This document shows positions 17,121-25,389 of a DNA stretch of 64,000 nucleotides, piece by piece. Each line of letters starts with the position of its first letter. The first letter of the stretch is position 1. Source of the stretch: an uncultured Flavobacteriaceae bacterium (GTDB taxonomy: Bacteria > Bacteroidota > Bacteroidia > Flavobacteriales > Flavobacteriaceae); assembly GCA_947497245.1 (NCBI GenBank), contig CANMFO010000003.1, positions 62,001 to 126,000 of the forward strand. Direction: 5' to 3'. A model generated the notes under the pieces. It searched no databases. It was not told the origin of the DNA and saw nothing but the letters and a program-made list of their open reading frames with translations. The translations under genes and the position numbers were made by a program.

Positions 17121-17576
17121 CTATGGCTTCAGTGCATCAAAGTCCTTTAACGATATGTACCTTCCCTTGCGTTCAATTTCCGTGACAAACTCCTGGATGG
17201 TCTTGTCCCTGAAATCGTTTAGGATTTTTTTCTTGAACGGGGCCACAGTGAAATGAACGGGACAGGGATTGTCGTCCCCGCACGTGGAGAGCCCTAAAAA
17301 ACACTGATCAAATTTTTCAGCGCCATCGATACATTTTACAATGTCCCAAACGGAGTTTTCAAGATTTTTTTGGTCCAGGAAAAACCCTCCGGTCGGACCC
17401 TTTGTGGAGGACACCAATTTGTTTTTTGTCAGCTGGTGCAACAACTTGGCCAAAAAGGGTTGTGGGGTCTCCAGTTCCCCTGCAATTTTTTTTACCCCAA
17501 ATTTCTCGTTTTCCCCCGAGTGCATGGCCAAATACAGTATGGAACGGATAGCGTATTTACAGGCGTTGGACAGCAT
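17121..17576 (-). CDS. Rrf2-family regulator (NsrR/IscR-like)
   Basis: 151 residues from the ATG at 17576. Typical Rrf2 start (MLSNACKYAIRSILYLA), winged helix with LAKLLHQL and GPTGGFFL. Three cysteines, Cys92, Cys99, Cys105 (CX6CX5C), sit where NsrR and IscR bind an iron-sulfur cluster; NsrR and IscR usually have CX5CX5C, so one extra residue is present here. An NO-sensing role is inferred from the cysteines and the neighbouring nor/nir genes. The upstream frame to 17669 is rejected, since it crosses the palindrome and promoter. Confidence 0.85.
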   Translation of the reverse strand: MLSNACKYAIRSILYLAMHSGENEKFGVKKIAGELETPQPFLAKLLHQLTKNKLVSSTKGPTGGFFLDQKNLENSVWDIVKCIDGAEKFDQCFLGLSTCGDDNPCPVHFTVAPFKKKILNDFRDKTIQEFVTEIERKGRYISLKDFDALKP

Positions 17577-17590
17577 GGGCTCGTTTTTGC

Positions 17591-17598
17591 CAAATATA
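17591..17598 (-). promoter_or_regulatory. -7 element of the Rrf2 gene
   Basis: On the minus strand this reads TATATTTG, an exact TAnnTTTG match. The predicted start near 17584 leaves only about eight bases before the ATG, an unusually short leader. No TTG is seen 19 bases upstream. Confidence 0.35.
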
Positions 17599-17654
17599 TG
17601 AAAAAAGGGGTTTTTGGACTTCTTTGGATGAAAAAGTTGGCGCAAACGGGGCAA

Positions 17655-17699
17655 TATGACCATTGTCATAATTTTTAAGGGTGCCCGACCTTATTTTCG
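17655..17699 (+). promoter_or_regulatory. nadA promoter with Crp/Fnr-type inverted repeat
   Basis: TATGACCATTGTCATA (17655-17670) is a perfect 6-4-6 inverted repeat with a TGA-N6-TCA core centred at 17662.5. TATTTTCG (17692-17699, 7 of 8 to TAnnTTTG) is a likely -7 element, putting the site about 43 bases before the start. The distance from site centre to -7 element (29.5) is the same as at norC. It also lies between the Rrf2 gene and nadA, so an Rrf2 operator is the alternative reading. Confidence 0.5.
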
Positions 17700-17722
17700 C
17701 CCATCTAGACTGAAGCTAAGAA

Positions 17723-18649
17723 ATGGATTTCAAGGAAAAAATAAAGCAACTTAAAAAGGAAAAAAAAGCAGTTGTTCTGGCACACTACTATCAGGTCCCG
17801 GAAATTCAGGAAGTTGCCGATTACGTCGGGGACAGTTTGGGGCTGTCCCAAAAAGCGGCGGAGACCGATGCGGCGATCATTGTCTTTGCGGGCGTTCATT
17901 TCATGGCCGAAACGGCCAAGATCCTGAACCCGTCAAAAACCGTTCTTCTTCCAGATTTGGAGGCGGGTTGTTCCTTAGCGGAATCGTGTCCGCCCGAGGC
18001 CTTTGGAAAATTTGTGGACACCCATCCGGACCACACCGTGGTGACCTACGTAAACTGCAGTGCCGAGATCAAGGCGTTGACCGATATCGTCTGTACCTCG
18101 TCCAATGCCCTGAAAATCATCGCCTCCCTTCCAGAGGATAGACCGATCATATTTGCCCCGGACCGAAATCTGGGGCGCTACATCATGAAAAAAACGGGAA
18201 GAACCATGCTGCTCTGGGACGGAAGTTGCGTGGTTCACGAGGCCTTTTCGATCGACAAACTGATCGCGCTTTGTAAGGAATACCCCGGCCATAAGGTCAT
18301 AGCGCATCCCGAATCGGAAGAACACATTCTTAAAACGGCGACCTACGTTGGTTCCACTTCTGGGATGATCGAGTATGTAAAAACCCACCCTACGGACAAG
18401 TTCATTGTGGCCACCGAAGCCGGCATTTTGCACAAAATGCAGGAGGCGGTCCCCATGGCGGAGTTGATTCCCGCCCCGGCCAAGGAAGACAACACCTGTG
18501 CCTGTAGCGAATGTGCCTATATGAAGGTGAATACCATGAAAAAACTGTACGAATGTTTGCTGAATGAAAGTCCGCAAATTGAGGTGGCAAAGGACATTCG
18601 GGAAAAGGCGCTGATTCCGATCGAGCGAATGCTGGAACTATCCAAGTAA
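17723..18649 (+). CDS. nadA: quinolinate synthase A
   Basis: 308 residues. Condenses iminoaspartate with dihydroxyacetone phosphate to quinolinate, using an oxygen-sensitive [4Fe-4S] cluster. The likely cluster cysteines lie in the GCSLAESC/VNCSAEIK region, near the middle, and in CACSECAYM near residue 255; LAHYYQVPE and FAGVHFMAETAKIL are family hallmarks. It is followed one base later by nadB, which makes the iminoaspartate. It sits next to denitrification genes, divergent from an Rrf2 regulator. Confidence 0.96.
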   Translation: MDFKEKIKQLKKEKKAVVLAHYYQVPEIQEVADYVGDSLGLSQKAAETDAAIIVFAGVHFMAETAKILNPSKTVLLPDLEAGCSLAESCPPEAFGKFVDTHPDHTVVTYVNCSAEIKALTDIVCTSSNALKIIASLPEDRPIIFAPDRNLGRYIMKKTGRTMLLWDGSCVVHEAFSIDKLIALCKEYPGHKVIAHPESEEHILKTATYVGSTSGMIEYVKTHPTDKFIVATEAGILHKMQEAVPMAELIPAPAKEDNTCACSECAYMKVNTMKKLYECLLNESPQIEVAKDIREKALIPIERMLELSK

Positions 18650-18650
18650 T

Positions 18651-20216
18651 ATGCTTACGACCCATTATTTGGTTATCGGCTCCGGGGTTGCGGGATTGAC
18701 CTTTGCGATCAAGATCGCGGAAAAGTTCCCGGACAGAACCGTTACCATGGTTACCAAGGGCGATGAGGACGAATCGAACACCAAATACGCCCAGGGTGGT
18801 GTGGCCGTTGTGCTGGACGCCCAAGAAGATTCATTTCAAAAACACATTCAGGATACCTTGACCGTGGGCGATGGGCTATGCGACAGATCGGTCGTGGAAA
18901 TGGTGATCAAGGAGGGCCCCAAAAGGTTTGATGAACTGATCCATTGGGGCGCCCACTTCGATGTCGATGCCGAAGGGAACTACGATTTGGGAAAGGAAGG
19001 GGGACACTCGGAAAATCGCGTGGTACATCATAGGGATATCACGGGCCATGAGGTCGAAAGGGCCCTGTTGATGCGGGTCCATCAACTCGAAAACGTTGCC
19101 CTGTTACCGCACCATTTTGCCATAGACCTCATTACGGAACACCATCTTAAGCTGCCCAACATCCGGCAATTGACCTGTTATGGGGCATATGTGCTTCGGG
19201 AAAAAACAGGGGAGGTGCTTGCCATAAGGGCCCAGAACACCATACTGGCCTCGGGAGGTATTGGAAGGGTATATGGCCATACCACCAACCCCGATGTTGC
19301 CACCGGGGATGGCATTGCTATGGCCTACAGGGCTACGGCCCATATTAAGGATATGGAGTTTATCCAGTTTCATCCCACTGCACTTTACGAGCCCGAAGCG
19401 GGCACTTCCTTTCTTATTTCGGAAGCGGTCAGAGGTTTCGGGGCATATCTCCGCGATAAAAAGGGGCACCGCTTTATGCCAGATTACGATGGACGGGCAG
19501 AATTGGCCTCCCGGGATATCGTATCACAGTGCATTGACAAAGAGTTGAAAAAAACAGGGGACAACCATGTATTTCTGGACTGTACACATTTGGAAAGCAA
19601 GGCCTTTATGGCCCATTTCCCGAACATCTACGAAAAATGTCAGGCAATGCATATCGATGTAGCCCGGGACTGGATTCCGGTGGTGCCGGCATCGCATTAT
19701 GTATGCGGGGGAGTGGTGATCGATAAAAGTGGAAGGACAACGATCAACAATTTGTTCGCCTGCGGGGAATGTTCCCGAACCGGCCTGCACGGCGCAAACC
19801 GATTGGCCTCAAATTCTTTGTTGGAGGCGTTGGTATATGCGCACAATATTTTTCGGCATCTCTCCGAGGAGAGCACAGAGGGAATGCCCGTTGAAATTCC
19901 CGAATGGAACGATGAAGGTACCCGTATCACGAAAGAACATGTGCTGCTTGGGCATAACCTTAAGGAACTTCAGGCGCTGATGCGGAATTATGTGGGCATT
20001 GTACGGAGCAACGATAGGTTGACGAAGGCTGTTGCAAAATTGAATGTGATTCACAGCGAAGTGGAGGCCTTGTACCGGACCTCAAAGGTGAATACAACGC
20101 TTTGCGAATTGCGGAACATGGTCAATGTGGCGCATCTGATCATCGGTCAGTCCTTGGCGCGCCATGAAAATAGGGGAGGGTACAATAATATCGATAATAT
20201 AAGGAAACCAAAATGA
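18651..20216 (+). CDS. nadB: L-aspartate oxidase
   Basis: 521 residues, FAD-dependent, the first step of de novo NAD synthesis. The dinucleotide motif VIGSGVAGL is at the N-terminus; KYAQGGVAVV, HHRDITGHEVE, the substrate-loop sequence EFIQFHPTALY and ANRLASNSLLE are typical of the succinate dehydrogenase/aspartate oxidase family. NadB can use fumarate in place of oxygen, so it works anaerobically. It overlaps the next gene by four bases (ATGA). Confidence 0.96.
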   Translation: MLTTHYLVIGSGVAGLTFAIKIAEKFPDRTVTMVTKGDEDESNTKYAQGGVAVVLDAQEDSFQKHIQDTLTVGDGLCDRSVVEMVIKEGPKRFDELIHWGAHFDVDAEGNYDLGKEGGHSENRVVHHRDITGHEVERALLMRVHQLENVALLPHHFAIDLITEHHLKLPNIRQLTCYGAYVLREKTGEVLAIRAQNTILASGGIGRVYGHTTNPDVATGDGIAMAYRATAHIKDMEFIQFHPTALYEPEAGTSFLISEAVRGFGAYLRDKKGHRFMPDYDGRAELASRDIVSQCIDKELKKTGDNHVFLDCTHLESKAFMAHFPNIYEKCQAMHIDVARDWIPVVPASHYVCGGVVIDKSGRTTINNLFACGECSRTGLHGANRLASNSLLEALVYAHNIFRHLSEESTEGMPVEIPEWNDEGTRITKEHVLLGHNLKELQALMRNYVGIVRSNDRLTKAVAKLNVIHSEVEALYRTSKVNTTLCELRNMVNVAHLIIGQSLARHENRGGYNNIDNIRKPK

Positions 20217-20824
20217 GAAAACTTGTCAAAAAAAGTAGTTCCAAAAGTATGTCATATCAGGAATATGACGATTTGGTAAGGCATTGTGCCGCAGACCAAA
20301 AAACAACCGGCAATGAACAAACCGCGGAACGAATTGAATTTACCAGGCTCAATGCCAGTAGGATACGGCGTTTGAATAAAACCATAAAGCTCTCGGATCG
20401 AACGATCACCGCATTCAAGGGAGTACCCGGGCAAACCTGGTTGGTATTGACCGAAAGTTGGTGCGGCGATGCTGCGCAAACGATGCCCGTACTGAATAGA
20501 ATTGCCGAGGCTTCACCCATGATCGACCTCAGGATTGTTCTTGCGGAGGAACATGAGGACCTGATGGACGCATTTTTGACCGACGGAGCACGTGCCATAC
20601 CTAAAATCATCATGTTGGACAAAAACGAGGAGATCATAGGCACTTGGGGACCACGTTCAAAAGCGGCGACGCAACTGGTGGCCGACCACAGAAAACGGTT
20701 TGGAAGCATTGATGCGGAGTTCAAAAAAGACCTTCAGGTCTGGTATAATAAAGACAGGGGCCTGAACATTATCAATGACCTGTTGGAGATTGTGGGCACT
20801 TTGGAGGCCCCTAGGGAAGCATAA
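20213..20824 (+). CDS. thioredoxin-fold protein with a single active-site Cys (WCGD)
   Basis: 203 residues without a signal peptide. The thioredoxin core has WCGDA at 83-87 in place of WCxxC, and a cis-proline in RAIPKIIML. With one active-site cysteine it cannot act as a normal dithiol reductase; peroxiredoxin-like, persulfide or NO-related chemistry is possible. It is translationally coupled to nadB. A Met at codon 13 (20249) is an alternative start. Confidence 0.8.
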   Translation: MRKLVKKSSSKSMSYQEYDDLVRHCAADQKTTGNEQTAERIEFTRLNASRIRRLNKTIKLSDRTITAFKGVPGQTWLVLTESWCGDAAQTMPVLNRIAEASPMIDLRIVLAEEHEDLMDAFLTDGARAIPKIIMLDKNEEIIGTWGPRSKAATQLVADHRKRFGSIDAEFKKDLQVWYNKDRGLNIINDLLEIVGTLEAPREA

Positions 20825-20825
20825 T

Positions 20826-22043
20826 CTAGTGGCCGACCTGTTTGAACTGGTCAACAAAGATTCCGGCGATGGCGATCAACAAGACACCGCTGGCCATTGC
20901 CAGGTACCAGAAGTAATGGTCCACCAATGGTGCCTTTGACCAAACAACAAGGCCTTTGTAAAAAATGAGCCCCTCGGTCAGGGCAAATCCAAATAGGTAG
21001 ATCATGGCAGACCTTCTGGTCAGTCGAATAAAACCAAAATGATATAAAAACGCCAGGAGCGCCATGCTGACCACGCCCAAAAATGTCCAATGTAGATACC
21101 CGATGATCAAATCGATATTGGACGAAATTGCAGTTGCCCAATACGGGAATGCCCCTAGCAATTGGAACAGCAATTTGAACAAAAATAACAGACCAACAAT
21201 TTTTAGCAATACGCGGAACTTTTTTTGGCTCCGTTTTTTTAACACCTTCCCGAACCGAAATAGTTGCCCTATGAAGGTTCCCATGGCAAGAATTTGCATT
21301 ACGGCTCCCAGGCCCGAGACCCAATAGATCCATATAGGAGGTTTCATCCATAAAAGGGAAAGGCCAAACGTTGCCACTACGCCCGTATTCATCGTCCAGA
21401 AAAATTGTCGGAAGCCACTTTTGGGGAATACCGTTTCGTATTGTTCGAGGATATGGACCAATATTCCAAAAAGTGCCATGACAAACCATCCATTGTACTG
21501 GAAATGCAAATAGAAATAGATGGCATTTCTATATAGTTCGGAACCGCTTCCCGCGGTATTCATTATAATCCCCAATGCCCATGGACCCATGCTGGACACG
21601 GCCATGTACCACAATGCGATATGGGTGCATTTATAAGAATTCGTCCTTTTTTGTTCCTGGGAAGTATAGCGCATAAAAAACCAGATGAACCTATAGGAAG
21701 CGAATAGAAAAAGGGTGGAAAAAACAATCGAGAACAGGGCGTATCCGGTAAACGGGAATGTAAGCAGCATTCCAACAATGGTGGCCTGGGTGAACCAAAA
21801 CAGGGTGCGATATTTTTTTTCGATGGGGGCATCGACCAGATACTGTTTATAAATAAGTGTTGTCAAGGCCGTATACACCCATCCCAACAATGCCACGTGC
21901 GAATGCGCATGGACCAAAAACTTATAATTCACAGGAAGTTCAACAATTTGGAAGAGCCGTAAAAAAACGCCCAAAAGTGCAATTAAAAGGAAATACGATA
22001 AAGCAACTAGACTATGTTTGTTTAATAAATGCACTGAACACAA
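20826..22043 (-). CDS. uncharacterised polytopic membrane protein with heme-copper-like histidines
   Basis: 405 residues, about eleven to twelve membrane helices, unidentified. Histidines cluster in helices as in heme-copper oxidases or NnrS: HAHSHVALLGW (His45, His47, His49), YLHFQYNGWFVM (His180) ending at His197, and YLHWTFLGVV (His318) ending at His335, plus His376. It is too short and lacks the HH pair of NorB. Position beside nir/nor genes suggests a role in NO metabolism or defence. The start is uncertain: TTG at 22043 follows AAGGAG by three bases, and GTG at 22034 is twelve bases away. Its stop is one base from the convergent thioredoxin-like gene. Confidence 0.7.
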   Translation of the reverse strand: MCSVHLLNKHSLVALSYFLLIALLGVFLRLFQIVELPVNYKFLVHAHSHVALLGWVYTALTTLIYKQYLVDAPIEKKYRTLFWFTQATIVGMLLTFPFTGYALFSIVFSTLFLFASYRFIWFFMRYTSQEQKRTNSYKCTHIALWYMAVSSMGPWALGIIMNTAGSGSELYRNAIYFYLHFQYNGWFVMALFGILVHILEQYETVFPKSGFRQFFWTMNTGVVATFGLSLLWMKPPIWIYWVSGLGAVMQILAMGTFIGQLFRFGKVLKKRSQKKFRVLLKIVGLLFLFKLLFQLLGAFPYWATAISSNIDLIIGYLHWTFLGVVSMALLAFLYHFGFIRLTRRSAMIYLFGFALTEGLIFYKGLVVWSKAPLVDHYFWYLAMASGVLLIAIAGIFVDQFKQVGH

Positions 22044-22406
22044 TTACTCCTTAAAGGTACGGCTTTCATATAAATATATCGGAGGGTGAAAATGAAAAAA
22101 TGAAGCGTGGACCAATGGGATGTCCCGCTTGTGGTTGCTGACAAAAAGCATGGTTTGTCAGAGGCCAACACCCCTTTTCAATGGGATGTTTTGGGGCTGA
22201 ACGACTGTTCCCCACCCGAAAACCAATTGGTGGCCCTGCGGGAGATATGGGATTGAGGGGAAGTAGGGACAAAATGAGAATAAAGGCAACCATCTTTTGA
22301 TTATATTTGAAAGAGGCTCTCCCATCCCGTGAATACCGATGTTTTGTCGAAACGACCTGTTTGGAAGAATGCTTTATGAATAAAAACCCATCCTAACCAA
22401 CCGATT
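22044..22406. other. intergenic region with several inverted repeats
   Basis: A 363-base gap between two divergent genes with no convincing ORF. It holds GGGATGTCCC (22118-22127), a perfect 8-8-8 inverted repeat CTGACAAA/TTTGTCAG (22138-22145/22154-22161), the palindrome ACCAATTGGT near 22223, two copies of CAATGGGATGT, and an exact -7 element TATATTTG (22302-22309) for the permease gene, giving a ~90-base leader. On the minus strand TATATTTA (22078-22071) is a weak -7 element for the membrane protein. Confidence 0.45.
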
Positions 22407-24080
22407 ATGTCCACTTCACTACTTGCGCTGTTGGCCTTCGTACCGATTCTATCAGCCGCCGTTCTTCTGGTGGGATTTCGTATTCCGGCAAAAAAGGCCA
22501 TGCCCATTTCCCTTGCCATTACCATGGTGGTCGCCTTTGGCATCTGGGAAATTTCACCTCGGCACCTTATGGCATCATCCATTCAGGGGCTGTTCATCAC
22601 CTTTGACATTTTATACATTGTTTTTGGCGCGATCGTTCTTTTGAACTTACTGAAATACTCTAGGGCCCTGATCGCGATCCGTGAGGGTTTTACGAGCATA
22701 AGCAGGGATCGCAGGGTACAGGTTGTTATCATCGTATGGCTGTTCGGTTCCTTTATTGAAGGGGCGGCCGGTTTTGGGACCCCCGCGGCCATAGTGGCCC
22801 CCTTGTTGGTGGGATTGGGATTTCCTGCCTTTTGCGCCGTGGTACTGGGGATGATGGTCCAAAGCACCGCAGTGACGTTCGGTGCTGTCGGCACCCCTAT
22901 TTTGGTCGGGGTGAGTAGCGGCATTCAAAGCCCTGAATTTACGGCGGAACTGACAAGTTCTGGAATGGGCTTTTCCGATTATATTCAGTTGGTAACCTCT
23001 GAAGTTGTATGGTTGCACGGTATTGCGGGGGTACTCATACCTACCCTTATGGTTTGTATGATGACCCGCTTTTTTGGAAGGAACAAATCCTGGAAGGAAG
23101 GACTGCAAATATGGCCGTTCACTCTTTTTGGCGGATTGGCCTTTATCATTCCCTATGCCCTGACGGGTATTTTTTTGGGGCCGGAGTTCCCGTCACTTTT
23201 GGGCGCCTTGGTGGCTATTCCCCTCGTAGTTTATGCCGCCAAGCGCGGGTTCTTGATGCCTGGGACTGTATGGGATTTTGAGGAGGAAGCCAAATGGCCC
23301 TCCCATTGGATGGGGAGCTTGAAGGTAAAATTGGAAGCCGAGGAGGGAATTGAAAAAATGTCGCTGGTCAAGGCCTGGATGCCTTATTTTTTGTTAGCCG
23401 GACTTTTGGTGCTGACCCGACTTGGACAATTGCCCATCAAAGGCCTGCTCTCCGGGATCAAGGTCGGTTGGAGTGAAATTTTGGGCACGTCCATTTCTGC
23501 CTCCAGTAGCCCCTTGTATCTTCCCGGGACCATTTTACTTTTGGTGGGCCTGATCACCATTAAGCTACATAAAATGAAGTGGGATGCAGTAAGGACGGCA
23601 TTTTCCGAAAGCACAAAAATGTTGCTTGGTGCCGGATTTGTCCTCGTATTTACGGTACCCATGGTCCGGATATACATAAATTCCGGGGTCAATCCCTCGG
23701 ATTTACCGGGCATGCCGATCGCTATGGCGGAATGGGTAGCGGGAAACGTAGGGGAGGTCTATCCACTTTTTGCTCCCTCGGTAGGTGCCCTTGGAGCTTT
23801 TATTGCAGGAAGCAATACTATTAGCAATCTCATGTTCACCCTATTCCAATTTGGGGTCGCCACCAATTTGGCCATGCCCTCGGTGGTGATTGTGGCGCTC
23901 CAGGCCGTTGGCGCGGCGGCGGGAAATATGATCGCCATCCATAACGTAGTGGCCGCTTCAGCCACTGTGGGCTTCTTGGGGAGGGAAGGGATGGTTCTTA
24001 GAAAAACGATATTGCCTACCCTGTATTATTTGATCATTGTAGGATTGTTGGGACTGATTTTGGTCTCTGGGCCTTTTTAG
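22407..24080 (+). CDS. lctP: L-lactate/glycolate permease (LctP/GlcA family)
   Basis: 557 residues, about twelve or more membrane helices, the usual length of LctP/LldP/GlcA carriers. Family segments: GSFIEGAAGFGTPAAIVAPL, QSTAVTFGAVGTP and SNTISNLMFTLFQFGVA. These proteins take up lactate and glycolate with protons. Facing it on the other strand are a glyoxylate aminotransferase-like gene and a FAD/Fe-S 2-hydroxyacid oxidase, which makes glycolate or lactate import the likely role. Confidence 0.93.
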   Translation: MSTSLLALLAFVPILSAAVLLVGFRIPAKKAMPISLAITMVVAFGIWEISPRHLMASSIQGLFITFDILYIVFGAIVLLNLLKYSRALIAIREGFTSISRDRRVQVVIIVWLFGSFIEGAAGFGTPAAIVAPLLVGLGFPAFCAVVLGMMVQSTAVTFGAVGTPILVGVSSGIQSPEFTAELTSSGMGFSDYIQLVTSEVVWLHGIAGVLIPTLMVCMMTRFFGRNKSWKEGLQIWPFTLFGGLAFIIPYALTGIFLGPEFPSLLGALVAIPLVVYAAKRGFLMPGTVWDFEEEAKWPSHWMGSLKVKLEAEEGIEKMSLVKAWMPYFLLAGLLVLTRLGQLPIKGLLSGIKVGWSEILGTSISASSSPLYLPGTILLLVGLITIKLHKMKWDAVRTAFSESTKMLLGAGFVLVFTVPMVRIYINSGVNPSDLPGMPIAMAEWVAGNVGEVYPLFAPSVGALGAFIAGSNTISNLMFTLFQFGVATNLAMPSVVIVALQAVGAAAGNMIAIHNVVAASATVGFLGREGMVLRKTILPTLYYLIIVGLLGLILVSGPF

Positions 24081-24105
24081 CGCTTCGCCCTTCCAAGGGC
24101 CCGGG

Positions 24106-25218
24106 CTACATAATTTTTTTCAGAGCGGCCAAAAGCATATTTACATGATTTGGGGTCGCGCTCTCCCCCATTAGTCCAATTCTCCAGATTTTTCCGGCAA
24201 AAGGGCCCAGTCCTCCTCCGATTTCTATGTTGTATTCCTCCAATAAACGGGCTCTTACCAAGGCTTCGTCCACTCCATCGGGAATTCGCACAGCGTTCAG
24301 CATGGGCAACCGATAGGGTTCGCCCACTAGAAATTCAAATCCGAGGGCTTCCAATCCATCCCGCAGCGATTCGTGATTTTTGCGATGCCGTTTAAACCGG
24401 TTCTCCAACCCTTCCTCCAGCACGATACGGAGGGATTCGCGCATGGCGAACATGGCCGAAACCGGAGCTGTATGGTGGTAGGCCCTTTTGGCCCCTGCCC
24501 AATAGTTTTTCACCATGGTCAGATCCAAAAACCAACTCTGTACCTTGGTTTTCCTATTGTCGAGCACATCGATCGCGGCTTGGCTGAAGGTAACCGGGGA
24601 TAGTCCGGGAGGGGCGCTCAAACATTTTTGGCTTCCCGAGTACAGGGCGTCGATGCCCCATTCATCCACTTTAAGATCGGTGCCGCAGTACGAAGTGACC
24701 GCATCTACCACGAGCAAAGCGCCGGCCTCCTTGGTCATTTTGCTTATTTCCTCCAAGGGCTGCAAAACACCGGTCGAGGTTTCGGCATGCACAATGGCCA
24801 ACAATTTGGGTTTGCAACCTGCGAGGGCCTTTTTCACGTCCCCGGGCTGTATGGGCGTTCCCCAATCTGCCTCCACTTTAACGACCTTGGCACCGCAGCG
24901 TTCCGCAATATCGGCCAATCGGGTTCCAAAAACACCGTGAATGCAGATGACCGCTTCATCGCCGGGTTCCAGCAAATTTACCAGACAGGTTTCCATACCG
25001 GCACTACCGGGGGCGGAAACGACAAAGGTCAATGGGTTTTTGGTTTGCAGTGTTTTCTGGGTCATGGCCTTGATATCGTCCATAACCTGTAAAAACTCGG
25101 GATCCAAATGCCCTACCAAGGGGGTGGCCATGGCCTTCAACACCCTGGGATGCACATCGCTCGGGCCTGGTCCCATCAATACTCGGGTACTGGTGTTCAT
25201 TTCTCCAAAATTCTCCAT
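24106..25218 (-). CDS. class V aminotransferase (alanine/serine-glyoxylate aminotransferase-like)
   Basis: 370 residues, PLP-dependent. [16 protein letters not shown] at the N-terminus, a PLP-stacking region [10 protein letters not shown] and the Schiff-base lysine in [14 protein letters not shown] match the alanine-glyoxylate / serine-glyoxylate / purine-ureidoglycine group. The C-terminal RIGLMGESA is also typical. With the adjacent 2-hydroxyacid oxidase (glycolate to glyoxylate) it could convert glyoxylate to glycine. The amino donor cannot be told from sequence. The first Met is used; Met7 (24106-25200) is an alternative. Confidence 0.88.
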   Translation of the reverse strand: MENFGEMNTSTRVLMGPGPSDVHPRVLKAMATPLVGHLDPEFLQVMDDIKAMTQKTLQTKNPLTFVVSAPGSAGMETCLVNLLEPGDEAVICIHGVFGTRLADIAERCGAKVVKVEADWGTPIQPGDVKKALAGCKPKLLAIVHAETSTGVLQPLEEISKMTKEAGALLVVDAVTSYCGTDLKVDEWGIDALYSGSQKCLSAPPGLSPVTFSQAAIDVLDNRKTKVQSWFLDLTMVKNYWAGAKRAYHHTAPVSAMFAMRESLRIVLEEGLENRFKRHRKNHESLRDGLEALGFEFLVGEPYRLPMLNAVRIPDGVDEALVRARLLEEYNIEIGGGLGPFAGKIWRIGLMGESATPNHVNMLLAALKKIM

Positions 25219-25389
25219 GGTGTTTCCTATTGGTTGTTTTTTGCTAATAAATTCAAATTTTTGCTCTTAATCAAAAAATCCATTGTTTATATCAATCTTT
25301 TGTCGAAAAATGATAAATCCACCCCTTGGGAAATCCAACGGGACCATTTTCCCAAACGTTTGGACCCGTATCGCTCCGGCTATCTGTAT

